Origin: Pseudoxanthomonas sp. JBR18
GTDB lineage: Bacteria; Pseudomonadota; Gammaproteobacteria; Xanthomonadales; Xanthomonadaceae
Assembly: GCF_028198165.1 (NCBI RefSeq)
Contig: NZ_CP116339.1
Coordinates: forward strand, 3,975,001 to 4,039,000
Direction of reading: 5' to 3'
Length of the DNA: 64,000 nucleotides
This document shows positions 50,679 to 60,104 of this stretch, piece after piece. The position numbers and the translations under genes were made by a program. The first letter of the stretch is position 1, and each line of letters starts with the position of its first letter. Below the pieces are notes generated by a model. That model did not search any database. It saw only the letters and a list, made by a program, of their open reading frames with translations, and was not told the DNA's origin.

Positions 50679-51977
50679 TCAGCCGCCCAGCCCCTCCCAA
50701 CGCCGCCGCAACACCTCCAACTGCAGATCCGCCGCCGCCCCCGGCGACACCCGCGCCGCCAAACTCCCTTCCGGCGTGCGTCCCTGCCCCGCCGTGTCCG
50801 CACTGGCCGCCGCGGCCTTGTAGGCCTCGCGGAACGGCACGCCGGCCACCGCGGCTTCCACCGCCACGTCGGTCGCATACATGCCCGAATCGATCGCCGC
50901 GTGGATCTTGTCCTGCCGCCACTCCAGATTGGCCAGCAACGCCGGCAGCAGCTCCAGCGCCGCCAGCCCGCGGCCGAAGCCGTGGAAGATCGCGCCCTTG
51001 GAGCCCTGCAGGTCGCGGTGATACCCCGATGGCAGCGACAGCAGCTGCTCGATCTCGGTCTTGGCTGCCGCCACGCTGGCGTGGGTGGCGCGCATCAGCT
51101 CGATCACGTCCGGGTTGCGCTTGTTGGGCATGATCGAGCTGCCGGTGGTGTACTGCGCCGGCAGCGCGACGAAGCCGAACTCGCCACTGGTGAACAACGA
51201 CAGGTCCCAGGCGATGCGGCGCAGGTCCAGCGTGGCGCCGCCGAGGGCCTCCAGCGCGGCCAGCTCGAACTTGCCGCGCGAGAGCTGCGCATAGATCGGC
51301 GAGACCTGCATCCGGGCAAAGCCCAGTTCGGCGGTGGTGTGCTCGCGATCCAGCGGCAGGTTGACGCCGTAGCCTGCGGCGGTCCCCAACGGGTTGGCGT
51401 CCACCAGGCGGAAGGTATCCATCGCGCGCGTGGCGTTGTCGATGAAGGCTTCGGCCCAGCCGGCCCACCACATGCCTGCCGAGGACACCACCGCACGCTG
51501 GATGTGGGTATAGCCGGGAATCGGCATTCCCTTTTCGGCTTCCGCGCGGTCCAGCGCCACCTTGGCCACCTCGCGGCTCAGCCCGGCCACGCGCAGCAGC
51601 TTGTCCTTCAGCCACAGGCGCGTGGCGACCAGGATCTGGTCGTTGCGGCTGCGGCCGGTGTGGATCTTGCGGCCGGCATCGCCCAGGCGCTCGGTCAGGC
51701 GCGCCTCGATGGCCGAATGGCAGTCCTCGTACTGCGCATCGAGCACGAAGGCACCGCTGCGGAAGTCTTCGGCCAGCACATCGAGTTGCTCGCTCAGCTT
51801 GCCCAGCTCGGACAGCGAGAGGATGTCGATGTGCTGCAACCCCTGCGCATGCGCCTTGCTGGCCGCGATGTCGTACAGGAAAAACTCGCGGTCCAGGATG
51901 ACGTCATCGCCGGCCAGGAAGGTCTGGATCTTGGCGTCGACCGCGACGCCGGGTTTCTGCCATAACAAGTCAGCCAT
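50679..51977 (-). CDS. argH: argininosuccinate lyase
   Basis: Last step of arginine synthesis, splitting argininosuccinate to arginine and fumarate. 432 residues; fumarase/aspartase signature [12 protein letters not shown], with HTGRSRNDQ and the TGYTHIQ-like PGYTHIQRA region. The ATG at 51977 has AGGAG eight bases upstream, which settles the start despite a longer open frame. The start of the protein ([10 protein letters not shown]) is typical of this lineage. Confidence 0.96.
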   Translation of the reverse strand: MADLLWQKPGVAVDAKIQTFLAGDDVILDREFFLYDIAASKAHAQGLQHIDILSLSELGKLSEQLDVLAEDFRSGAFVLDAQYEDCHSAIEARLTERLGDAGRKIHTGRSRNDQILVATRLWLKDKLLRVAGLSREVAKVALDRAEAEKGMPIPGYTHIQRAVVSSAGMWWAGWAEAFIDNATRAMDTFRLVDANPLGTAAGYGVNLPLDREHTTAELGFARMQVSPIYAQLSRGKFELAALEALGGATLDLRRIAWDLSLFTSGEFGFVALPAQYTTGSSIMPNKRNPDVIELMRATHASVAAAKTEIEQLLSLPSGYHRDLQGSKGAIFHGFGRGLAALELLPALLANLEWRQDKIHAAIDSGMYATDVAVEAAVAGVPFREAYKAAAASADTAGQGRTPEGSLAARVSPGAAADLQLEVLRRRWEGLGG

Positions 51978-52034
51978 GGATGGTTCTCCTGCGAAGACAG
52001 CGTTGAAGCTGTCTTGAATTTGGTCTTTGCATCT

Positions 52035-52171
52035 GTAGAGCGGAGCTTGCTCCGCTGAGGCCTTCCCCGGAACGTCCACGTGGCTGGACCGGGACGGCAG
52101 CGGAGCAAGCTCCGCTCTACAAAACTCGATGCGCGATGGAAGGGACAGCGGCGGAGCGAGCTCCGCTCTAC
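52035..52171. repeat. three GTAG-headed palindromic repeats (SMAG-like REP cluster)
   Basis: GTAG followed by the hairpin AGCGGAGC-TT-GCTCCGCT lies at 52035-52056. The same unit inverted (ending CTAC) is at 52099-52120, and a third, slightly varied inverted unit is at 52150-52171. The GTAG head with a short hairpin matches the SMAG repeats described in Stenotrophomonas maltophilia. They fill the argC-argH gap. Confidence 0.85.
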
Positions 52172-52181
52172 AAAGGGCGGG

Positions 52182-53135
52182 TCAGTGTGGGATCGAGGTC
52201 AGCTCATCCAGGCCCAGGGCCAGGTTGAGGTTCTGCATGGCCTGGGTGGCCGCGCCCTTGAGCAGGTTGTCCAGCGTGGACACCACCACCACGCGCTTGC
52301 CGCCCGGGGCCAGGGTGAAGCCACCGATCTGCACGCCATGGGTGCCGGCGATGCGGCTGACCCACGGCGCATCGTCGATCACCTCCACCAGCGGCTCGTC
52401 GGCATAACGCGCCTCATACAAGGACTTGATCGCCTCGCGCGTCATCGCGTGCTGCAGCCACAGGTTGACGGTCATGGTGATCCCGCGGAAATGCGGCGCC
52501 ACGTGCGGCATGAACTCCACCGGCAGGCCGAGCTGCGCGGACACCTCGCGTTCGTGCATGTGGTTGGTCAGCGAATACGGCATCAGGTTGTCGGCCAGCA
52601 GCTCGGGGTTGTTCTTATCCGACGGCGTGGTCCCGGCACCTGAATAGCCAGAGACGCCGAAACACTGCGGTGGACTGGCCAGTTGATCCAGTAATGGCGC
52701 GATGGCCAGCTGCATGGCCGTGGCATAGCAGCCGGGGTTGCTGATGCGCTTCTGGCCGGCATACCTGTCGCGGGTGAGTTCCGGCAGGCCGTAATACCAG
52801 CTAGGTTCAAAGCGGTAGTCGGCCGACAGGTCGACGATGATCGTGTCCGGCGCGACCGCCTCGAGCGCGACGACGAAGGGCTCGGCCTTGCCGTTGGGCA
52901 GCGCCAGGATCACCGCGTCGGCGCCCTTGGCGGCCACGGCGTCGGCATCGAGATTCTCGAAGCGCAGCGCACCGGCATAGGCGGCGTTGTGTTCGCTGAC
53001 CGGCTGGCCGTCCAGCTCGCGCGAGGACACGAAGGCCAGCTGCAGCTGTGGGTGGGCGACGATCAGCTTGATCAGCTCGCTGCCGGTGTGGCCGCGCGCG
53101 CCGACGATGCCGACGGTGAACGTTTTGGAAGTCAT
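52182..53135 (-). CDS. argC: N-acetyl-gamma-glutamyl-phosphate reductase
   Basis: NADPH-dependent reductase of arginine synthesis. 317 residues: Rossmann motif [16 protein letters not shown] at the N-terminus, and the active-site cysteine in [18 protein letters not shown]. The ATG at 53135 overlaps the stop of the upstream GNAT gene by four bases (ATGA), marking tight operon coupling. Confidence 0.95.
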   Translation of the reverse strand: MTSKTFTVGIVGARGHTGSELIKLIVAHPQLQLAFVSSRELDGQPVSEHNAAYAGALRFENLDADAVAAKGADAVILALPNGKAEPFVVALEAVAPDTIIVDLSADYRFEPSWYYGLPELTRDRYAGQKRISNPGCYATAMQLAIAPLLDQLASPPQCFGVSGYSGAGTTPSDKNNPELLADNLMPYSLTNHMHEREVSAQLGLPVEFMPHVAPHFRGITMTVNLWLQHAMTREAIKSLYEARYADEPLVEVIDDAPWVSRIAGTHGVQIGGFTLAPGGKRVVVVSTLDNLLKGAATQAMQNLNLALGLDELTSIPH

Positions 53136-53740
53136 GCGTGCTTGTCCAGCTGGTGTTGCAGATGGGTTTTGATCGCCGGCCATTCGCGGTCGAGGATCGA
53201 GAAGATGACGGTGTCGCGCAGGGAACCATCGGCGTGGCGCTTGTGGTTGCGCAGGACGCCGTCCTGCTTTGCGCCCAGGCGGGCGATCGCCGCGCGCGAG
53301 GCATGGTTGAACCAGCTGGTTTCCAGCACCACCGAGGCCACACCCAGGGTCTCGAACGCGTAGCCCAGCAGCAGCTGCTTGGCCTGCGTGTTCAAGCCGG
53401 TGCGCTGCGCGCGCGGTGCGTACCAGGTGTAGCCGATGCTCAGGCGCGGCACCGCCACATCGATGTCATAGAAGCGCGTGCAGCCGGCCACCACGCCATC
53501 GGCGTCCAGCACCGTGAAGCACAGCATGCGGCCCTGCGCCTGCTCGGCCAGCGCGGCGGCGATGTAGCCGTCGATGGCCTCGGCCCTAGGAACGCCGGTG
53601 TACCACAGGGCCGGCAGCACGCCGTCGGCGACGATCGCGCGCAGGCCGTCGGCATGCGTCGGCGACAGCGGCGCCAGGGTGACGTGGTCGCCACGCAGGG
53701 TCGGCACGCAGGTCCAGGCGGTGGCGTCGGCCTGGGTCAT
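53132..53740 (-). CDS. GNAT N-acetyltransferase (RimJ/RimL type) within the arginine operon
   Basis: A 202-residue acetyltransferase with the RimJ-like pattern [39 protein letters not shown] and the late [17 protein letters not shown]. It is coupled on both sides: one-base overlap (TGATG) with the argB stop and four-base overlap with argC. Its place inside the pathway operon suggests a role connected with acetylated intermediates, but RimJ-type enzymes usually modify proteins, so the substrate is open. Confidence 0.85.
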   Translation of the reverse strand: MTQADATAWTCVPTLRGDHVTLAPLSPTHADGLRAIVADGVLPALWYTGVPRAEAIDGYIAAALAEQAQGRMLCFTVLDADGVVAGCTRFYDIDVAVPRLSIGYTWYAPRAQRTGLNTQAKQLLLGYAFETLGVASVVLETSWFNHASRAAIARLGAKQDGVLRNHKRHADGSLRDTVIFSILDREWPAIKTHLQHQLDKHA

Positions 53741-55065
53741 CAACCCACCAGCGTCGGCTGGCGCGTCGCGCAATGGGCCACGCACTGCTTGATCTGGTCG
53801 AAATCCTCCATGCCGTACCAGAACACCTTCCACTTCTCCTGCTTGAAGCAGCCGTCGGACTCGGCGTAGTAGAAGATGTTGATCTGGTTGTTGTGGCGCG
53901 AACGCCAGAACAGCTGCGGCGTCTCCTCGCGCATCACGTTCCAGACCGCACGGCCCAGGCCCTCGCCCTGCGCGTCGTCGGACACGGCGAACTTGTCCAG
54001 GTACACCATGCCGTCGCCATCGGTGAGGATGATGGCGGTGCGGTAGTTCTCGCTGACGTAGGCGCGCAGCAACGCGGTCTTCTCGAAATAGTCCGGCACC
54101 AGCGTGCGGCGGAAGCTGGATTCGATCAGGGTCTTCAGCCGCGGCAGGTCCAGCTCGTCCCAGGAGGTCGCCTTCAGCACGCGCTCGCCACGCCGGACCA
54201 GCGTGCCGGAGCCCTTGTGCGTGAACAGCTCCTTGGCCAGGTCCGCCGGCCGGGTGATCGACACCGACGATTCCAGCGGCAGCTTGTCCAGCAGATCCTT
54301 GATCTGCTCGATCTTGACCTTCATCCCGCCGTGGATCCACGGCTGGGCAATCAGGTGATCGTACTCGGTGGACAGGTTGATCGAGTCGATCACCTTGCCC
54401 TGCTCGTCGAGCAGGCCGCCGGTGCCGGTGAGGAAGATGATCTTGTACGGTTGCAGCTCGCGCACCAGCTCGTTGGCGGCAAAGTCGGCGTTGATGTTGA
54501 GGATCTGGCCGGCCGGGGTTTCGCCCAGGCTGGTGATCACCGGGATCGAGCCGGCCTGCAGGCTGGCTTCGATCGGCGCCAGGTTGACCGCCTTGACCTC
54601 ACCGACCAGCCCGTAGGTGGCCTGGTCCAGGTAGTCGGCTTCGAACACGCCGCCGGTGATCGAGGTGGCACGCGCGCCGGCGGCCTGCAGCGCCTCGACC
54701 AGCTTCAGATTGGAGGACTGGAACACCTTGCGCACGATTGCCAGGCCTTCGGGCGAGGTCACGCGCAGGCCGCCCACGGTCTGCTTCTCGATACCGGCGG
54801 CCGACAATTCCGCATCCAGCTGCGGGCCGGCGCCGTGCAGCACGATCGGGGTCAGGCCGACTTCCTGCAGGAAGGTCAGTGAGGAAGTCAGGTCGTCCAG
54901 CTCGTCGCGCAGCACCGCGCCACCGACCTTCACCACCGCAAAGCGCTTGGCATCGAGCTGCGAGAAGCGCTTGAGGTACTGGCTGATCTCCTTCGCGCTG
55001 GCCATGCTCGAAAGCAGGCGCACGATGGTCTGGCGGGTCTGGGCGTTGGTCACGGGGATATTCAC
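53740..55065 (-). CDS. argB: bifunctional N-acetylglutamate kinase/synthase
   Basis: A 441-residue fusion: an amino-acid-kinase domain ([42 protein letters not shown]) followed from about residue 300 by a GNAT domain that makes N-acetylglutamate. This NAGS/K arrangement is known from Xanthomonas and some other lineages, and resembles vertebrate NAGS; the kinase step also depends on it. A separate argA is not needed. The start is uncertain: GTG at 55065 is chosen to begin just before the conserved [18 protein letters not shown]; other GTG and ATG codons are close. Confidence 0.93.
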   Translation of the reverse strand: MNIPVTNAQTRQTIVRLLSSMASAKEISQYLKRFSQLDAKRFAVVKVGGAVLRDELDDLTSSLTFLQEVGLTPIVLHGAGPQLDAELSAAGIEKQTVGGLRVTSPEGLAIVRKVFQSSNLKLVEALQAAGARATSITGGVFEADYLDQATYGLVGEVKAVNLAPIEASLQAGSIPVITSLGETPAGQILNINADFAANELVRELQPYKIIFLTGTGGLLDEQGKVIDSINLSTEYDHLIAQPWIHGGMKVKIEQIKDLLDKLPLESSVSITRPADLAKELFTHKGSGTLVRRGERVLKATSWDELDLPRLKTLIESSFRRTLVPDYFEKTALLRAYVSENYRTAIILTDGDGMVYLDKFAVSDDAQGEGLGRAVWNVMREETPQLFWRSRHNNQINIFYYAESDGCFKQEKWKVFWYGMEDFDQIKQCVAHCATRQPTLVG

Positions 55066-55131
55066 GATGTGCGGACTGACTCTTTTGAGGTGGCAGGCGG
55101 CCACGAAGGCCGCCGGCGAGATGCGCTGGAA

Positions 55132-56226
55132 TCAGCGCCCATTGATGATGTGGTGGACCGATCCGGCGTAACGCTCCAACTGCTCCAGCGTCACGAACTC
55201 ATCGGCGGTATGCGCCTGGGCGATATCGCCCGGGCCGTAGACCAGCGCGGTGTAACCACCGGCCGAGAACAGCGAGGCCTCGGTCCAGAAATCCACCGCG
55301 TTGCCGATGGGCAGGCCCAGTTCGTCGGCGACATCGCGCGCGGCCAGGCGACGCTCCTCGGCACGGGCGATGTCGCCCGAAGGCAGGCTCGGGCCGCGGA
55401 AGGTTTCCTCGAAATGCGCCGCGGCCGGTTCGGCGAAACCGGCGAAGGTGCTCAGCAGGTCGTCGACGTCCATCGAGGGCAGCGGCCGGAAGCCAAAGCG
55501 CAGCTCGGCCGCTGGCGCGATCATGTTGGCCTTGATGCCACCTTCGACCCGGCCGATGTTGAAGCGCAGGCCGGTCAGCCCGCCAAAACGCGCATGGCTC
55601 AGCGACTCGACATGGTCCAGCGCCTTGCCGCCCCAGCGCATGGCCTGGTGCAGGGCGCTGGCCGATGGATCCTGCTTGCCCGAGGCATGGCCGGCGCGAC
55701 CGGCGAACTTCATCAGCACCGAGCTGATGCCGCGATGCGCCAGCACGGCCTCGCCCATGGTCGGCTCGGCGACCAGAATCGCCTCGTACGGCAGGCCACG
55801 GGCCAGGAACGCGGCGATGCAACGCGGGTCATTGGCTTCCTCGTCGGAAGAGAACAGGAAGGCCGCATCGCCATCGCCGGCATTGGCCGCGGCGATCAGC
55901 GCGGCCGCCGCGCCCTTGATGTCGCACACACCCAGGCCGACCACGCGATCGGCCTGGCGGCGCATCACGTGCGGATCGGCGCTCCAGTGCGGCGAATCCG
56001 GCACGGTATCCAGGTGCACGTTGAACAGGTATCTGGGCGCGCCGCGCACGGCGTAGAAGCTGATCGCGCCGGCGCCGTGGTCGATCACCTCGACCTGGAA
56101 GCCCGGCAACTGCGCACGCAGGTAATCGAAGATGCCGCCAGTGGTCAGCGCACGCGGCGGGTTGCGGGTGTCGAAGGACACCAGCTTCTCCAGATGCGTC
56201 AGCGTGGTTTCGAGCAGATGGGTCAT
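55132..56226 (-). CDS. argE: N-acetylcitrulline deacetylase (ArgE-like, M20 family)
   Basis: A 364-residue zinc hydrolase of the M20 family: H71-x-D73 (FNVHLDTVPD), D102 (VCDIKGA), and the general-base pair E129/E130 (SSDEEAND). By sequence alone it could act on acetylornithine, but the linked carbamoyltransferase uses acetylornithine, so the substrate should be acetylcitrulline, as shown for the Xanthomonas enzyme. It lies 66 bases upstream of argB. Confidence 0.92.
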   Translation of the reverse strand: MTHLLETTLTHLEKLVSFDTRNPPRALTTGGIFDYLRAQLPGFQVEVIDHGAGAISFYAVRGAPRYLFNVHLDTVPDSPHWSADPHVMRRQADRVVGLGVCDIKGAAAALIAAANAGDGDAAFLFSSDEEANDPRCIAAFLARGLPYEAILVAEPTMGEAVLAHRGISSVLMKFAGRAGHASGKQDPSASALHQAMRWGGKALDHVESLSHARFGGLTGLRFNIGRVEGGIKANMIAPAAELRFGFRPLPSMDVDDLLSTFAGFAEPAAAHFEETFRGPSLPSGDIARAEERRLAARDVADELGLPIGNAVDFWTEASLFSAGGYTALVYGPGDIAQAHTADEFVTLEQLERYAGSVHHIINGR

Positions 56227-56245
56227 GTCAGTCGGTCTATCGGGT

Positions 56246-56689
56246 TCAGGCGGCGGAAGCGGCGGCGCGGCTGTAGAGCTCCATGTCGAGCTTCTCCATC
56301 AACCGGTCCGGACGCGCGGGTGGCACGAAGCCGAACTGCGCATACAGGCCATGCGCATCGAAGGTGGCCAGCATGAAGCGACGCAGGCCCTGCAGCTGCG
56401 GATGCGCCACGATGGCCTGCATCAGCTGCTTGCTGTAGCCATGGCCGCGCTGGCTTTCCAGCACGAACACGTCGGCCAGATAGGCGAACGTCGCACCATC
56501 GGTGATGACCCGCGCGAACGCCACCTGCCCCACCTCTTCGAGATAACCACCGAAGCACAGCGACCCGTCGATGGCGCGCTGCACCGTCTGACGCGGGATG
56601 CCGCGCGACCAGTAGGCCTGGACCAGGAAACCGTGGATCACGTCCAGGTCCAGGCGGGTCTTGTCGGTGGAGATGTCGAGTGTGGTCAT
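56246..56689 (-). CDS. GNAT N-acetyltransferase
   Basis: A 147-residue acetyltransferase with acetyl-CoA motif LADVFVLESQRGHGYSKQLM and the ending GLYAQFGFVPPARPDRLMEK. This subfamily (similar to PhnO/YjcF-like small GNATs) is common but of unknown substrate. It lies 19 bases upstream of argE in the arginine cluster, and is the third acetyltransferase domain in this run. Confidence 0.85.
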   Translation of the reverse strand: MTTLDISTDKTRLDLDVIHGFLVQAYWSRGIPRQTVQRAIDGSLCFGGYLEEVGQVAFARVITDGATFAYLADVFVLESQRGHGYSKQLMQAIVAHPQLQGLRRFMLATFDAHGLYAQFGFVPPARPDRLMEKLDMELYSRAAASAA

Positions 56690-56758
56690 GTCTTCGCTTT
56701 AAACATCATTCGTCGCTTCCGCGGCGTTCAACAGACGGATGTCTGGTCAGGCGGGAGC

Positions 56759-56792
56759 CCAGTGACTTGCAAGTGATCAGGCAAGCCACTGG
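56759..56792. repeat. imperfect inverted repeat after argG
   Basis: CCAGTGACTTGC (56759-56770) pairs with GCAAGCCACTGG (56781-56792) at 11 of 12 positions. It lies 32 bases past the argG stop. Without a T-run it is a weak terminator at best. Confidence 0.45.
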
Positions 56793-56823
56793 ATCCCCTC
56801 CTGCGCGGGAATGACGGGCCCGA

Positions 56824-58023
56824 TCAACCTTCGCCGTTGACCTGCGCGTACAGCGTGGAGCTCATGCCGAACAGCTTGATGAAGCCTTCGGCCTCTTCCA
56901 CGCCCCAGTCGGCCGACTGCGCGTAGGTCGCGCCCTTGGCGTTGAGGATGTGCGGCGACTTAACCGCCACGGCCTCGACGCGGCCGCCGTCGGTACGCAA
57001 CACCACCTCGCCGTTGACCTTGCCCTGCGAGGACTTCAGAAAGGCCTCGATGTCGGTCTTGAGCGGGTCGTGGTAGAAGCCCTCGTACACCAGCTCGACC
57101 CACTTGCGCGCCACTTCGGGCTTGAAGCGATTCTGCTGCTTGGTCAGCACCGCATCCTCCAGCGCGCGGTGCGCGGCCAGCAGCGACACCAGGCCCGGCG
57201 CCTCGAACACGATGCGGCCCTTCAGGCCGATCACGGTGTCGCCGGTGTACACGCCACGGCCCACGCCGTAGGGGGCGAAGAGCTTGTTGAGCTTGGCCAG
57301 AATCTTCTCGCCGGCCAGCTTTTCGCCATCCAGCGCCACGGCCTCGCCGTTGACGAAGCTCAGGGTCACCGACAGCGGCGCTTGCGGCCACTCGGCGCGC
57401 GGCGCGCACCAGCCGCGTGCGCCCTCGCCCGGGGCTTCCCAGCGATCGATCTCCCCGCCGGACATGGTCAGGCCCAGCAGGTTCTCGTTGATGGTGTAGG
57501 CCTGCTGCTTGGCGCGCACGCCGAAGCCGCGTGCTTCCAGGTACTGCTGCTCGTAGGCGCGGGTCTGGGTGTGCTCTTTCTGGATCTCGCGGATCGGCGC
57601 GACGATCTCGTAGTCGCCCAACGCCTTGACCGCCAGGTCGAAACGCACCTGGTCGTTACCCATGCCGGTGCAGCCATGCGCGATGGCCTTGGTGCCCAGC
57701 TCGGCGGCGCGCTTGAGCGCGGCATCGACGATCAGGTAACGGTCGGAGACCAGCAGCGGGTATTGACCCTGATAGCCCTCGCCGGCCCACACGAAGGGCT
57801 TGACGAAGCCGTTCCAGATCGCAGGGCCGCCATCGACGGTCTGGTGGCTGGCCACACCCAGTTCGGCGGCGCGCTGCTCGATGAAGGCGCGCTCGGCATC
57901 GTCCACGCCGCCGGTGTCGGCGAACACGGTGTGCACCGCGTAGCCCTTTTCCTGCAGGTAGGGAACGCAGAAGCTGGTGTCCAGGCCGCCGGAAAAGGCC
58001 AGCACGATGTCTTTCTTGCTCAT
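56824..58023 (-). CDS. argG: argininosuccinate synthase
   Basis: Joins citrulline and aspartate using ATP. 399 residues: P-loop-like pyrophosphatase motif [11 protein letters not shown] at the N-terminus, [15 protein letters not shown], and [14 protein letters not shown] in the middle. Normal length for bacterial ArgG. It follows the carbamoyltransferase by 26 bases. Confidence 0.96.
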   Translation of the reverse strand: MSKKDIVLAFSGGLDTSFCVPYLQEKGYAVHTVFADTGGVDDAERAFIEQRAAELGVASHQTVDGGPAIWNGFVKPFVWAGEGYQGQYPLLVSDRYLIVDAALKRAAELGTKAIAHGCTGMGNDQVRFDLAVKALGDYEIVAPIREIQKEHTQTRAYEQQYLEARGFGVRAKQQAYTINENLLGLTMSGGEIDRWEAPGEGARGWCAPRAEWPQAPLSVTLSFVNGEAVALDGEKLAGEKILAKLNKLFAPYGVGRGVYTGDTVIGLKGRIVFEAPGLVSLLAAHRALEDAVLTKQQNRFKPEVARKWVELVYEGFYHDPLKTDIEAFLKSSQGKVNGEVVLRTDGGRVEAVAVKSPHILNAKGATYAQSADWGVEEAEGFIKLFGMSSTLYAQVNGEG

Positions 58024-58049
58024 GATCTGTGGTTCCGAAAGGTGGGGAA

Positions 58050-59060
58050 TTACTGGGAAATCAGGGCGGCCATGATCGCCTTCTGCACGTGCAGACGGTT
58101 CTCGGCCTCATTGATGGCGATGCACTGTGGCGAATCCATGACCGCGTCGGTCGCCTTGACGTTGCGACGCAGCGGCAGGCAGTGGCTGAACACGCCGTTG
58201 TTGGTCAGGGCCATCTTGGCCTCGTCCACGATGAAGTGCTTGTACTGGTCGCGAATAGGCTTCTCCGGGCCCCAGTTGCCGAAGTACGGCAGCGCGCCCC
58301 AGCTCTTGGCGTAGACCACATCGGCACCGGCGTAGGCGCTGTCGATGTCGTGGCTGACCTTGAGCGAGCCGCCGCTTTCGGCCACGTTGTCCTGCGCCCA
58401 ACCCATGTAGCGCTCGTCGAGGACGTACTCGGGCGTCGGGCACAGCAGGGTCACGTCCATGCCCATGCGCGTGGCGATGGTCAGGGCCGAATTGGCCACC
58501 GCGGTGTTGAGCGGCTTGGGGTGGTAGGTCCAGGTCAGCACGTACTTCTTGCCGCGCAGGTCGGAGGTGCCGAAGTATTCCTGCAGCGCCATCACGTGGG
58601 CCAGCTCCTGGCACGGATGGGTGATGGTCTCCATGTTGATGACCGGCACCGGGCAATACTTGGCGAAGCTCTTGAGCACGCGGTCCTGGCGGTCGATTTG
58701 CCAGTCCACGAACTTCGGAAACGCGCGCACCGCGACGATGTCCGCATAGCGTCCCAGCACCTGGGCCACTTCGGCGATGTGCTCCTCGGCCTCGCCATCC
58801 ATCACCGTGCCCAGGTCGAACTCGATCGGCCACGCATCCTTGCCCGGCTGCAGCACCACCGCGTGGCCGCCCAGCTGGAAGGTGCCCAGCTCGAAGCTGG
58901 TGCGCGTGCGCATGGACGGGTTGAAGAACACCAGGGCCACCGACTTGCCCTTGAGCTCGCTGCCCAGCTTGTTGCGTTTGAACAGCGCGGCCTGGGTCAA
59001 CAGGGCGTCCAGGTCCGGACGGCTCCAGTCCTGGGTGTTCAAGAAGTGCTTCAAGGGCAT
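58050..59060 (-). CDS. argF': N-acetylornithine carbamoyltransferase
   Basis: Transfers carbamoyl to N-acetylornithine to make N-acetylcitrulline, the variant step that defines the acetylated arginine route. 336 residues. The carbamoyl-phosphate loop [11 protein letters not shown] and [12 protein letters not shown] are visible, along with [13 protein letters not shown]. Three residues reported as diagnostic for the Xanthomonas enzyme are present at the same numbers: W77, E92 and K302, the last known to be carboxylated. The ATG at 59060 has AAGG eight bases upstream. Upstream is a leader with a terminator and short peptide; see the attenuator entry. Confidence 0.96.
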   Translation of the reverse strand: MPLKHFLNTQDWSRPDLDALLTQAALFKRNKLGSELKGKSVALVFFNPSMRTRTSFELGTFQLGGHAVVLQPGKDAWPIEFDLGTVMDGEAEEHIAEVAQVLGRYADIVAVRAFPKFVDWQIDRQDRVLKSFAKYCPVPVINMETITHPCQELAHVMALQEYFGTSDLRGKKYVLTWTYHPKPLNTAVANSALTIATRMGMDVTLLCPTPEYVLDERYMGWAQDNVAESGGSLKVSHDIDSAYAGADVVYAKSWGALPYFGNWGPEKPIRDQYKHFIVDEAKMALTNNGVFSHCLPLRRNVKATDAVMDSPQCIAINEAENRLHVQKAIMAALISQ

Positions 59061-59135
59061 CGGGTCATCCTTTGCGAGATTGGGCGCGCCGGCCGGCGCG
59101 GTTGCGATTGAAACTTTCCAGTGACGCGAAAACGA

Positions 59136-59199
59136 AAAAACCCAGCCTGATGGCTGGGTTTTTCCGGTGTGCAGGCGAAGACCTCCGGTGACCCAGCTA
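59136..59199 (-). promoter_or_regulatory. candidate transcription attenuator of argF'
   Basis: On the minus strand an intrinsic terminator, stem CCCAGCC/GGCTGGG (59152-59158 with 59141-59147, loop ATCA) extended by A/T pairs, ends in six T residues. It lies 75 bases before the argF' start. An upstream segment GCTGGGT (in 59191-59197) is complementary to ACCCAGC of the terminator's first arm, so the two hairpins cannot coexist. That segment begins at the stop codon of a short leader frame. These are the parts of a ribosome-mediated attenuator. The hairpin could instead just terminate the gene upstream. Confidence 0.55.
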
Positions 59200-59286
59200 G
59201 GAGCAGGATTCCGGTCGGCGAGCACGCGAGGTCATGCCCGAGGCCATCCGGGCGGCGCTTGCGTACAGGTGCGAAGAGATCTTCAT
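59197..59286 (-). CDS. putative arginine leader peptide, 29 residues
   Basis: A short frame from ATG (59286) to TAG (59197-59199), reading MKISSHLYASAARMASGMTS then RARRPESCS. Four of 29 residues are Arg; the RARR cluster is placed 6 to 9 codons before the stop, just ahead of the anti-terminator segment. An AGGA lies ten bases before the ATG. Arginine starvation would stall a ribosome on this cluster. That is inference from layout; no published leader of this kind is known to me. Confidence 0.45.
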   Translation of the reverse strand: MKISSHLYASAARMASGMTSRARRPESCS

Positions 59287-59345
59287 GGGGCGCGCATCCT
59301 CGCACGCCGCCGTGCTGCGGCGCAAGGCCGAGTGCGACAGATCCC

Positions 59346-59843
59346 TCACTGGCCCGCGTAGGGCATCACCGAGACGCGGATGCGCAGGCGATTGCCGGGA
59401 TCCTCGGCCATGCGGTTGCGGTACTTGGTGCCCTTGTAGACGTAGTCCACGTCGTAGGCGATGGGTCGGCGGAACTCGCGCTCGACCGTGACCATGTGGC
59501 AGTTCTGGTCCGCTGAAGACGTTGACCTGGATTTGGCATCCGAGGGCTTGCCATCGGCTGGCTGGCTGTCGTCCCCGGTAAAGATGCCCTTGACCGAATC
59601 GACCATCCGCGCGATGCGCCCTTCTTCCTTTGGCGCCTCTTCGTCCTCCTGCCTGGCCGGCGAATCGCACTGCTGCTCGGTGCGGCTGGCCCGCAGCGTC
59701 TGGTAGACCGGCTCGACGGAGAGCACCTGCGCGTAGTCGATCCTCACGTTCTCCACCGGAACCACCGTGGTCTGCTGCGCGGACGCTGGGACGACGCAGG
59801 CACAAAGACTGACGGCAAGCAGGACGCGGAAGGCTGGAGGCAT
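59346..59843 (-). CDS. secreted protein of unknown function, C-terminal beta domain
   Basis: A 165-residue exported protein: signal peptide FRVLLAVSLCACVVPASAQ, a charged, low-complexity middle (residues 60-112) with two cysteines flanking it (C59, C115), and a conserved-looking C-terminal part. That part contains VTVEREFRRPIAYDVDYVYK and NRLRIRVSVMP. The YDVDYVYKGTKY pattern recalls the C-terminal beta module found beside glycine-zipper envelope proteins. Function unknown. A cysteine before the AxA site is not in a lipobox. Confidence 0.7.
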   Translation of the reverse strand: MPPAFRVLLAVSLCACVVPASAQQTTVVPVENVRIDYAQVLSVEPVYQTLRASRTEQQCDSPARQEDEEAPKEEGRIARMVDSVKGIFTGDDSQPADGKPSDAKSRSTSSADQNCHMVTVEREFRRPIAYDVDYVYKGTKYRNRMAEDPGNRLRIRVSVMPYAGQ

Positions 59844-60104
59844 ACAGCGCGGGGGAATGGGAAGCGAGGCGGAGATACCACAGGACAGTGTAGGCAGCAG
59901 GGCTGGAACTGGGCTGAATCCGCGCTGTCGACTGACACGCCCGCATGCACCGTGAACAGGCGTGGGCCGGGCACGTTCCTGCCAAGCACACGCCATGCAG
60001 GCAGCGACACGCATGGGCCTGGGCGCCCCGCGCGTACCGCCGTGTCCTATCCAGGTATCGCTGACAAGCCCTAGAATCAACGGCCTGCTTCCTGTCGTGC
60101 CCCC

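Noticed and set aside
50437-51615. Minus-strand frame extending over the (CTGTTG)9 region, and a neighbouring frame encoding a run of glutamines
   Set aside because: Both overlap argH in another frame; the glutamine run is only the hexamer repeat translated.
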